Positions 1 through 6,804 of a DNA stretch of 64,000 nucleotides are shown here, one piece after another. The DNA lies in assembly GCF_003367245.1 (NCBI RefSeq), contig NZ_QRGR01000021.1, forward strand, positions 86,302 through 150,301, written 5' to 3'. Below the pieces are notes generated by a model, which was given only the letters and a program-made list of their open reading frames with translations, searched no databases and was not told the DNA's origin. Position 1 is the first letter of the stretch, and every line of letters begins with the position of its first letter. The translations under genes and the position numbers were made by a program. This DNA is from Pontibacter diazotrophicus (lineage in GTDB: Bacteria; Bacteroidota; Bacteroidia; Cytophagales; Hymenobacteraceae).

Positions 1-1076
1 CGAAGAACCTGCTGCAGACAACCATTGAAAACATACCGGAAATCATCTTTACTTTGAATCCTGCACTGAGCATTATTTATATAAGCCCCCAATGCAAGCA
101 GATAACAGGCTACACGGAGGAGGCTTTTTTAGGGAAACCGGAAACGTGGCTCAAGGTAATACACCCCGAAGACCAGAAGCCTTTGATGCAGGAGGTGCTG
201 CCCCTGATTCTCTCAGGACAACCGAAGGAGTATGAAATGCGCCTGGTAGACAGTTCCGGAAAGCTGCGCTGGCTTTTGCTCCGTATGTCGCCGGGCCTGG
301 ACCAGGAGGGCAAAGTGATACAAGTGTATGGCTCCGCCTCTGACATGACGGAATACAAGGAGGCGGAGGCAAAGCAGCAGGAGCTTTCCGAGCAGCTGAT
401 AAAGCAAAACCAGAACCTGCAGCAGTTCGCTTACATCGTATCACATAACCTGCGGGCGCCTATTGCCAACATGCTGGGCCTCACCTCTATTTACGACAGG
501 AACAGGTTCGATGCCCCTATCAACCAGAAGGTGATAGACAACCTGATGAAGTCTGCACAGCTTCTGGATGCAACGATCCATGACCTGAACGACATCCTGA
601 CAATCCGCAGCCAGATTAGCAGCATCAAGGAAACCATCGCTTTCGATTGCCTGCTTCAAAATGTTTTAGAAATACTGGATGCCGAAATAACTGCATGTGA
701 AGCCTCTGTAAGCGCTGACTTCAGTGATGCACCGGAGGTTAGCAGCATCAGAAGCTATGCACAGAGCATTCTGCTAAACCTGGTTTCCAATGCTATCAAA
801 TACAGGTTTCCGGGCAGAAAACTTAATATTAGCATTAGCACATTCAGGCTAAACAACTATATTTGCCTGCGTGTGCAAGACAATGGCTCTGGTATAGACC
901 TGGAAAAGCAACAGGATAAAATCTTTGGGCTCTACAAACGATTTCACCAAGGTGTTGAGGGTAAAGGAATCGGATTACATCTGGTAAAGACCCAGGTAGA
1001 ATTACTTGGAGGCAAAGTAGAGGTACATAGCACGCTGCATGAAGGCTCCACCTTCAGTGTCTACTTCAAAAGTTAG
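1..1076 (+). CDS. PAS-domain sensor histidine kinase, 5' end cut by the window
   Basis: The frame is open from base 3, so the gene begins before the window and about 357 codons are visible. The first part is a PAS fold (PEIIFTL, ISPQCKQITGY, IHPEDQ, then a PAC-like end). A short coiled stretch leads to a HisKA-type H box (IVSHNLRAPIAN) and a HATPase domain with N box (NLVSNAIKYR), G1 (DNGSGID) and G2 (GKGIGLHLV). No membrane segment is visible, so the visible part is cytoplasmic. By family it autophosphorylates on the His and passes phosphate to a receiver. The likely partner is the receiver protein that starts 11 bases downstream, probably in one operon. The TTG at 54 is not the true start, because the PAS domain runs across it. 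The signal it senses cannot be told. Confidence 0.9.
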   Translation, partial: KNLLQTTIENIPEIIFTLNPALSIIYISPQCKQITGYTEEAFLGKPETWLKVIHPEDQKPLMQEVLPLILSGQPKEYEMRLVDSSGKLRWLLLRMSPGLDQEGKVIQVYGSASDMTEYKEAEAKQQELSEQLIKQNQNLQQFAYIVSHNLRAPIANMLGLTSIYDRNRFDAPINQKVIDNLMKSAQLLDATIHDLNDILTIRSQISSIKETIAFDCLLQNVLEILDAEITACEASVSADFSDAPEVSSIRSYAQSILLNLVSNAIKYRFPGRKLNISISTFRLNNYICLRVQDNGSGIDLEKQQDKIFGLYKRFHQGVEGKGIGLHLVKTQVELLGGKVEVHSTLHEGSTFSVYFKS

Positions 1077-1087
1077 ATTTTTTTACA

Positions 1088-1501
1088 ATGAGTACTTTAA
1101 AGAAAGTAGTATTAGTAGATGATGACCAGGTAAACAACTTTGTTTGCGAGAGTATAATCCGCAACGAGAACTTTGCTGACGAAATTATCAGCTTCGATTG
1201 GGCGGAGGATGCTTTGAAATACTTACAGGAAGAATCGAATAAAGGAGTAGGCAGCTTCCCTGACCTTATTTTCCTGGATATTAATATGCCCGGCATGGAT
1301 GGCTGGTCGTTTATACATGAATACAAAAAGCTCCCGGAGCAAGCTACTGCGCACTGCAGCCTGTTTATGCTCTCGTCTGCTGTAGACAGAAAGGACATTC
1401 TAACAGCAAAAAGTAACGAAGAAGTGAAGGAATTCTTCTCTAAGCCACTGTCGCCTGAAATTCTAAACATAATCCGGGAAGACTATATTCAGAACCGTTA
1501 G
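1088..1501 (+). CDS. Single-domain response regulator (CheY/Rcp1-like receiver)
   Basis: 137 residues, all receiver domain with no output domain. The acidic pocket is DDD at residues 11-13, the phosphoacceptor is Asp64 in FLDINMPGMDG, and the conserved Lys is in SKP at 118-120. Kinases of the PAS/SHNLRAP type are often paired with such stand-alone receivers in Bacteroidota, and this one starts 11 bases after the kinase stop. It probably relays phosphate to a phosphotransfer protein or binds a target directly. The target is not visible. Confidence 0.9.
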   Translation: MSTLKKVVLVDDDQVNNFVCESIIRNENFADEIISFDWAEDALKYLQEESNKGVGSFPDLIFLDINMPGMDGWSFIHEYKKLPEQATAHCSLFMLSSAVDRKDILTAKSNEEVKEFFSKPLSPEILNIIREDYIQNR

Positions 1502-2024
1502 GCAAAATCTTGCTCTGCAGCCTGCAGCCGGATTCGGCACTTTAGAACGGGCTTAACTCCCGGCCCTGTTCTACCCTCTCCTCTTCCCTGAAGTACCTTC
1601 GTTATTGCAGAGGCATCAGCTCCTCTGCAAGCAAGGCAGGCAAAATCCCGCATTTCCATCCATCATCTGGTAAGTCAAAAGCACTATCAAAACATAGGAT
1701 AAACTATATATTAAAGGCTTGTCTATTTCCAGCGTATAGGCAGCTAATCCTATCACAAAACCTTTGTTTTGTGCGTTTATCCCTGATTTGTCAGAAGCTC
1801 TGAATCAATAGAAGCATCTACTAATCCAGACTGCTATTATTTAGATTTGAATTACTTTATATATAGAAAATATAATATTAATTTATCTTACCATAAAAAT
1901 AACTTAAATAATATATAAGAATACAACTATAATTTTCAGGGTTCGTATCACGTAGCATTCACTATATAAACATGTTAATATATAGTGGAATTAATCATAC
2001 AAACAACCAAACCCCTATACACCC
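1502..2024. other. Intergenic region, AT-rich, with a dyad before the small secreted gene
   Basis: About 520 bases with no convincing gene. The last 200 bases are very AT-rich. A 9-bp dyad (CACTATATA at 1960-1968, TATATAGTG at 1979-1987) surrounds a central AACATGTT, about 40 bases before the ATG at 2025. It may be an operator or a hairpin in the leader. No clear -33/-7 promoter pair was found. Confidence 0.5.
1960..1987 (+). promoter_or_regulatory. Dyad-symmetric element upstream of the 2025 gene
   Basis: Perfect 9-bp arms CACTATATA and TATATAGTG separated by 10 bases that contain the small palindrome AACATGTT. It lies 37 bases before the start codon of the small secreted protein. This fits a repressor operator or a leader stem-loop. 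Function is inferred from symmetry and position only. Confidence 0.35.
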
Positions 2025-2408
2025 ATGAAAAGGATTTTATCTTTCGTCGTATTCGCTTTACTTCTGACTGCTCCTGCATTCGCACAGGTTGGTATACTAG
2101 ATGTATCCCCGGAGCTAGAGAAAAAATGCACCAGCATTACGCAAGCTATGACGCAAAAGCTTCAACTAAATGAACCTGTCTACATTCAGTTGAAGGCTTT
2201 AAACAGGAAGCGGATGGCTAAAACAGCGGAATTACTGCGCAGCTATACGAACAACGACAGCTTACTGCATGAGAAACTGCAAGAAGTTGAACTTGATTAT
2301 GAGCAGCAGCTCATAAACTTTCTGTCACCGAAGCAGCTGGAAGCTTATGCTACTTACAGAAAAGATGCTTCCGAAACTATGTTTGCAGCAGCGAAAGAGA
2401 AAATGTAG
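2025..2408 (+). CDS. Small secreted helical protein, Spy/LTXXQ-like
   Basis: 127 residues with a clear signal peptide (cleavage after APAFAQ). The mature part is predicted mostly helical: about 30 residues leading to LQLNEPVYIQLKALN, then MAKTAELLR and FLSPKQLEAYATY. The pattern of a helix around a 'receives-LT/LN-x-x-Q' turn and a second helix ending in LSPKQLEAY resembles periplasmic Spy/CpxP-type proteins common in Bacteroidota. The protein at 13526-13969 has the same build and is probably a distant paralogue. The gene stands alone with its own terminator. The role in envelope stress is inferred, not shown. Confidence 0.7.
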   Translation: MKRILSFVVFALLLTAPAFAQVGILDVSPELEKKCTSITQAMTQKLQLNEPVYIQLKALNRKRMAKTAELLRSYTNNDSLLHEKLQEVELDYEQQLINFLSPKQLEAYATYRKDASETMFAAAKEKM

Positions 2409-2427
2409 ACACCCCAAAAAAGACCAC

Positions 2428-2511
2428 TATGCTGTAGCCTCATGAAAAGAGGCTACAGCATAAAAAGCAAGAGGGAGAGCTAAATGGCTCTCCCTCTTGC
2501 TTTTTATGCTG
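2428..2511. terminator. Two overlapping hairpins, bidirectional terminator
   Basis: Hairpin 1 has 14-bp arms (2428-2441 and 2449-2462). Hairpin 2 has 25-bp arms (2456-2480 and 2487-2511) with a 6-base loop. They share bases 2456-2462, so they cannot both form fully. They lie between the end of the 2025 gene (+) and the end of the 2521 gene (-), and the second hairpin has T/A runs on either side. Confidence 0.8.
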
Positions 2512-2520
2512 CCTTGCTAA

Positions 2521-2883
2521 TTAGCGTCGGCTGTGATCTTCATCGTTTGGTGTTTCTTTATCTTCACCCAAAAGCTGATCTCCACTTCTGATACCGTTCA
2601 CGCTATCGTCCATGGCGGTATCGCTGCCTTCAAACTCAAAACCTGGCCCTTGGGCACTCGACTCTACGTTTTCATCCGTGTTGGCTCCATAACCAGTCCT
2701 CTCGTTGCCACCAATGTGCAGGTTCTCCAGCTTGTCTTTCTGTCCCGGTCGTTCTGTAGTTCCGTCAGGTCCCATGTTACGCTTGGCAGAAGGGTCCGGA
2801 TGGTTGCCCATACCTACACGTTGCTCGTAATCGTTATTTATATTGTCTTGTTCATTATGTGGATCTTCTTCTTTCTTGCTCAT
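2521..2883 (-). CDS. Small highly charged hydrophilic protein of unknown function
   Basis: Starting at the ATG at 2883 gives 120 residues beginning MSKKEEDPHNEQDN. Longer in-frame starts would add an unlikely Cys-rich leader. The protein is rich in Asp, Glu, Asn and Gly, has no signal peptide or membrane segment and looks disordered (PSAKRNMGPDGTTERPGQ, GDQLLGEDKETPNDEDH). Such hydrophilin-like proteins are common near stress genes in Hymenobacteraceae. No family is recognised with certainty. It shares its 3' terminator with the convergent small secreted gene. Confidence 0.6.
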   Translation of the reverse strand: MSKKEEDPHNEQDNINNDYEQRVGMGNHPDPSAKRNMGPDGTTERPGQKDKLENLHIGGNERTGYGANTDENVESSAQGPGFEFEGSDTAMDDSVNGIRSGDQLLGEDKETPNDEDHSRR

Positions 2884-2980
2884 AACTAAGTTTGTTTTAA
2901 TACCCTTGTGTATACGCTGCCTTATGCCACATGTTTGGGAAACAGCTCCATAGCAAACACAATAAAGCATTCATATAGCT

Positions 2981-3751
2981 TTACCTGTCGCTGCTATCAT
3001 TTAGGTCCCAGTTGTATGTATAGTAGGCCAGCCGGTACCCTGGCGGCAAATTATTCTGGCGGTAACGGTTTATATAAGCCGCTATAGAAGGTGCTTCCTG
3101 CATAAAGTCCTGCTCATACCACTTGAATATCTCCGAAACCAGTACCTTCTTACTGCTATCCTGCACTTTTATGAACGTTGAGCTTTGCAGTGTCCGCTTT
3201 GCCTGGTCTTCCAGCTGTGCCTCCACCTGTGCAGGGGTGTAAGCCTTGTTCAGAAGCGGCGGACAAGACCTGGCGGCACATACTAAAGCGAAGTGAACGC
3301 GGGCGTCCCTATAAGGTGCCAGCAGCTTTTGCTTTTCCAACTCATTCAGGGTAAGGCGCTCTCCTGCCACGTTAAACTGCTGCTTATCAAAAAAACCGGG
3401 AACATCCATCACGGATTTCAGGGGGTAATGCGACAATACCTGCTGTAACACCAGCACATTATAGGCATTCATGTAAAAGGCTTTGCGTTCTGCAGCAGAG
3501 GCGCCTTTTACATTATAGCGGGCTATTTGCTGCACCAATCGCTGCAATTCGCCTTTGTCTTTTTGCAGGCTCCTATAATTTACCTGCCCCTCCACCACAT
3601 GCTTCTGCAGGAGCTGTGACAAAGCTGTGTAAAAAGCATCATCAGGCACAGTGGCGCTGGTTTTAATCATTGCAGCCTGAGCTGCTGGTGTGTTGGTTAT
3701 CAAAAGGCAGCACAGGAGAATCGAAATGCTGTACAGGAGGTTCTTCTTCAT
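2981..3751 (-). CDS. DUF547 domain-containing secreted protein
   Basis: 256 residues with a signal peptide (MKKNLLYSISILLCC, cleavage near AQAA). The body matches DUF547: FYTALSQLLQKHV at the front, KAFYMNAYNVLVLQQVLSHYP in the middle (the usual 'YNAYNVLV' signature), and VHFALVCAARSCPPL, the conserved Cys-containing block, before the end. DUF547 proteins are exported and of unknown function, and some resemble peptidases. It is transcribed away from the small membrane protein at 3900. Confidence 0.85.
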   Translation of the reverse strand: MKKNLLYSISILLCCLLITNTPAAQAAMIKTSATVPDDAFYTALSQLLQKHVVEGQVNYRSLQKDKGELQRLVQQIARYNVKGASAAERKAFYMNAYNVLVLQQVLSHYPLKSVMDVPGFFDKQQFNVAGERLTLNELEKQKLLAPYRDARVHFALVCAARSCPPLLNKAYTPAQVEAQLEDQAKRTLQSSTFIKVQDSSKKVLVSEIFKWYEQDFMQEAPSIAAYINRYRQNNLPPGYRLAYYTYNWDLNDSSDR

Positions 3752-3814
3752 TAATAAAAAGGTGCACTACAGGCGTTGTTTTGCAAGACTATAACAACTA
3801 CTGCGCCGTTCTGT

Positions 3815-3822
3815 TATCTTTG
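3815..3822 (+). promoter_or_regulatory. Candidate -7 box (TATCTTTG) for the 3900 gene
   Basis: Matches the Bacteroidota -7 consensus TANNTTTG and lies about 80 bases before the ATG. No TTG lies 17-23 bases upstream, so the promoter is incomplete by consensus. Confidence 0.35.
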
Positions 3823-3899
3823 ATGCGAAAAATAGCAGGTTATGGCACCACTGTTGCTAAATAATCGTTAGGCAGAAAACAGGAATAGAACAGCAGCTT

Positions 3900-4127
3900 A
3901 TGAAGTTTACAAAAATATACGACCCTCGCGAGATGAACTCTTACCAGTTTGTGGCGGCAACCGGCTTAGTCATGACCCTGGTGGCGAATATTATCATGCT
4001 GCTCATCGGCAAAAGCATGCCTAACTTTGAGGCGCTTTACCTGTGCTGGGCGGTGTTTTTTGGACTGGGCACCATCGTAAACTTCAATAGCAATCCTGAC
4101 GATCACGATCATCACCACCACCATTAA
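3900..4127 (+). CDS. Small membrane protein with natural poly-His tail
   Basis: 75 residues. Two hydrophobic segments (FVAATGLVMTLVANIIMLLIG and LYLCWAVFFGLGTIV) predict two membrane helices. The C terminus is Asp/His-rich, ending DDHDHHHHH. Family unknown. The tail could bind Ni, Zn or Cu, or be a soft metal sensor, but nothing nearby is a metal transporter. It lies between the divergent DUF547 gene and the convergent hydrolase, with only 10 bases to the latter's stop codon. Confidence 0.7.
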   Translation: MKFTKIYDPREMNSYQFVAATGLVMTLVANIIMLLIGKSMPNFEALYLCWAVFFGLGTIVNFNSNPDDHDHHHHH

Positions 4128-4137
4128 CGTACTGCTG

Positions 4138-5148
4138 CTACTTCAGAAATGATAGCAGCGCCTCATGAAAACGCTGTGTGGCGGCTATATGCGGGATATG
4201 CCCCACTCCCTGCAACGCTACCAGTTTAGCTTTCGGAATAGCCTGGGCTGTTCTCTTTCCCAGCTCCGGATACTGCCCATGCTCCTGTAGCTTCTGCTTA
4301 TCTTTTATATACCCTTTCCCCACAATGGTTCTGTCCTCCTGCCCTATTACCAGGAGTGTAGTCACCTGCAGCTGATCAAACTCATACACAACCGGCTGCT
4401 GATAAATCATGGCATACGTCAGGGCTGAGGCTTCGGCTACTTTCGGATAATCCGGGTGCCCAATCTGCGCCGCCGGCACCTTCACCCATTCGTCATAGGC
4501 AGGATTCCAGGATGTATAGTAGGATTGGTGGTAGTCGCGGATACTTTCCTCTGTGCGCTTCAACTCCGCCTGGTACAGCTCCTCCAGGTTCTTGTACGGC
4601 ACAAACAGCCTGTAATCCTCCAGCCCTATCGGGTTTTCCAGCACCAGTTTCGACGTCATCTCCGGATACAGCAGCGCAAAGCGTGTAGCCAGCATGCCTC
4701 CCATTGAGTGCCCGACTACCGCCACCTGCTGCACACTTAAATGCTGTAAAAGCGCTTTTGTATTCTCCGCTAGCTGGTGAAAGTTATAGTATACCTCCGG
4801 CTTCTCCGACTTACCAAAACCTATCTGATCCGTCACGATAACGCGGTAGCCGTTGTCGGCCAGGAATTTTATGGTCTGTCCCCAGTAAGCCCCGAAAAAG
4901 TTCTTGCCGTGCAGCAGCATAACTGCCTGTGGGTTTTGCACCTGCCTAGCAGGAGGCACATCCATATAAGCCATTTCATACTGCTCGCCCTCCACGCTAA
5001 CAGGCAGGTGTTTCACCTCATAGGGATAGTCATAGCCATCCATTGTCGCGTTAAGCGTGGCAGGCACCTGTGCCATTAGCGGCAGGCATAGCAGCCAGCA
5101 CACACAAAGGGCACTTATACTTCTGATGGTCTTGTTCATTTTTTCCAT
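4138..5148 (-). CDS. Secreted alpha/beta hydrolase
   Basis: 336 residues with a signal peptide ending LPLMAQ. The fold is read from the oxyanion strand (AVMLLHGKNFFGAYW), the nucleophile elbow VVGHSMGGMLA (Ser in GHSMG), an acid in LLVIGQEDRT, and the late His in GVGHIPHIA. Overall similar to proline iminopeptidase/epoxide-hydrolase-like enzymes. The substrate is not predictable. The start could be the second Met (MNKTIRS), three residues in. It stands alone. Confidence 0.88.
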   Translation of the reverse strand: MEKMNKTIRSISALCVCWLLCLPLMAQVPATLNATMDGYDYPYEVKHLPVSVEGEQYEMAYMDVPPARQVQNPQAVMLLHGKNFFGAYWGQTIKFLADNGYRVIVTDQIGFGKSEKPEVYYNFHQLAENTKALLQHLSVQQVAVVGHSMGGMLATRFALLYPEMTSKLVLENPIGLEDYRLFVPYKNLEELYQAELKRTEESIRDYHQSYYTSWNPAYDEWVKVPAAQIGHPDYPKVAEASALTYAMIYQQPVVYEFDQLQVTTLLVIGQEDRTIVGKGYIKDKQKLQEHGQYPELGKRTAQAIPKAKLVALQGVGHIPHIAATQRFHEALLSFLK

Positions 5149-5264
5149 TGTCTCGGGTTGTACAGCTATACTTTACTACTGAAACTTCAGATAGGTTTAA
5201 AACAAAAAAACCTGCTACCTGGGGTAGCAAGCTTTTCAGAACAAACAATTTTCACTAACCGATT

Positions 5265-6512
5265 TTACTGTACAAGTATTTTCTTTGTATGGTATTTTTT
5301 GCCCTGCGCAATCTGCAGGTAATAAATACCGCGCCCGAAGGGCGTCAGGTCTATCTGCCGGTTATACTCCCCCGACAGTTTCTCCACGGTATCTACAAAC
5401 ACCTCTTCTCCGTTTCTGTCCATCACGCTTACCCTTGTGGTGCCTATGTCTTCTAGGCTAAAGTTCAGGTTAAAGCGCCCATTGTTCGGGTTGGGGTAGA
5501 AGTTTATTTCTTCTACTGCCAAAACCTCTTTCTTTTTAGTTTCCACGGCAGCGCCGGCCTCTTTCAGCGTCTCCTTATCATCAGCGTTGATATCCTCCAC
5601 GCTGGCTTTCATATGAATCACTACTCTTGAAATTCCATGCCCCAGTTTCAGGTATTCTGCCTTCACCTCTTCTTCTTTCCCATTTTCATCTATTCTATAA
5701 ACTTTCTTTTCACCTGTCTTCTCGTCTTTTATTACTCTAAGCTGAATCTTGGTTTCTCCCGGAGAAAGTAAGGAATCAATACTGATGGCGTTGCTGCTTT
5801 TATGCACGACAATGCTTCTGATTTCACTGGGATCCAGGCCTAAAAGTGTTTCGCTGCCAGGACGCAGCCGGAATACGTTGCCTGCTGAATCTCTTACTGA
5901 TTCAAATATAGCATTGGGATGCACGATCCTGAATTTTACCACATTCCCATCCTTTACAGACTCAAATCGGTGGAATTGCGTGGCGCTGTCTCCCCTGTGG
6001 TACAAGATCCTGCTTCCCTTTATCGAGCGGGCGAAGATGGTATCCATCTTATGGCTTCTGATACGTTCAAGCAGTGCTCTCCGATCTGCGCTGCCTACTT
6101 CACTATCCAACTTGTAGATTTTAAATTTGTCACCATTCAAGACATGAAATGCAGCGGTGGTGTCCATCCTCAGGCCCTCCGCATTAATGAATGCTTTTCT
6201 GAAGTCGGTGATGGCAACTGTTGTATCGAACTTAAATGTAGCAGAAAGTCCGGACTGTAACCGCCTGAGTGAAGCTGTATCAACCGTAATGCCTTTTATG
6301 GACTGAAGCAGCTGCGCATGATCTGCTGCCTGCACTGTAGTGTCCGTCAACTGCATTTTCCCGTTTACCTCTTTCTGTATCCTGATGCGCAGGGTCTTTG
6401 TTTTCTCCGCTTCTGCATCCTGTGCAGCTAGCTGGTGGAGAGGGAAAAAGGCCAGTAAAAAAACGATGGCCATCTTTACCACATGCAATAGAAGCGTAGT
6501 TACAGTATTCAT
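5265..6512 (-). CDS. T9SS type A sorting-domain protein
   Basis: 415 residues with a signal peptide (cleavage near HQLAAQ). The middle is a charged, repeat-poor region with no recognised enzyme domain. The last ~80 residues are a type A Por sorting domain: INFYPNPNNGRFNLNF, then TRVSVMDRNGEEV, and GIYYLQIAQGKKYHTKKILVQ at the end. By family it is exported through the outer membrane by T9SS and anchored or released. It is transcribed away from the kinase gene at 6805, and the shared upstream region carries GTTAAAG arrays, so it may be a target of that two-component system. Confidence 0.88.
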   Translation of the reverse strand: MNTVTTLLLHVVKMAIVFLLAFFPLHQLAAQDAEAEKTKTLRIRIQKEVNGKMQLTDTTVQAADHAQLLQSIKGITVDTASLRRLQSGLSATFKFDTTVAITDFRKAFINAEGLRMDTTAAFHVLNGDKFKIYKLDSEVGSADRRALLERIRSHKMDTIFARSIKGSRILYHRGDSATQFHRFESVKDGNVVKFRIVHPNAIFESVRDSAGNVFRLRPGSETLLGLDPSEIRSIVVHKSSNAISIDSLLSPGETKIQLRVIKDEKTGEKKVYRIDENGKEEEVKAEYLKLGHGISRVVIHMKASVEDINADDKETLKEAGAAVETKKKEVLAVEEINFYPNPNNGRFNLNFSLEDIGTTRVSVMDRNGEEVFVDTVEKLSGEYNRQIDLTPFGRGIYYLQIAQGKKYHTKKILVQ

Positions 6513-6804
6513 CTTTTTGTCCTTTTAAGTTCTTGTTCAAACTTACGCTGTTTCGCTCCTCCTTTTAGTTAAGGCAAGGTTAAAGTCTGTTAAAGAAATG
6601 TTAAATAAGATGTAAGCTGGCTAGTGCTGTAAACATGTTGCGGTGGTTGACAATACCATCCGAAGTTCATACCTTATACTCAGCATTACCTATTTATTTA
6701 TCAACTACTTAAGATTTTACTCATGCAAAGTTAAAGCACCGCTAAAAAGGTTAAAGAAAAGTTAAAGTCGAGCGCAGGGAGTTTCAAAAACGTACATTTG
6801 TTTT
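6513..6804. promoter_or_regulatory. Divergent promoter region with two GTTAAAG direct-repeat arrays
   Basis: Array 1: GTTAAG/GTTAAA copies at 6568, 6579, 6589 and 6600. Array 2: copies at 6730, 6741 (GCTAAAA), 6750 and 6761. Spacing is 9-11 bases, about one helical turn. OmpR/PhoB-family regulators bind direct repeats with this period, so the regulator encoded at 9198 is the natural candidate. Array 1 lies nearer the sorting-domain gene, array 2 nearer the kinase gene. Confidence 0.6.
6793..6800 (+). promoter_or_regulatory. Candidate -7 box (TACATTTG) just before the kinase start
   Basis: Fits TANNTTTG and ends 4 bases before the GTG at 6805. If used, the mRNA would be leaderless or translation would start at a later codon. 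No TTG lies at the expected upstream distance. Array 2 of GTTAAAG repeats lies just upstream. Confidence 0.35.

Noticed and set aside
5051..5248. 65-residue minus frame overlapping the hydrolase start
   Set aside because: Overlaps the signal peptide codons of the alpha/beta hydrolase in another frame, with no independent support.
6340..6528. 62-residue plus frame opposite the T9SS protein N terminus
   Set aside because: Antisense of the signal peptide; hydrophobicity comes from the complement.
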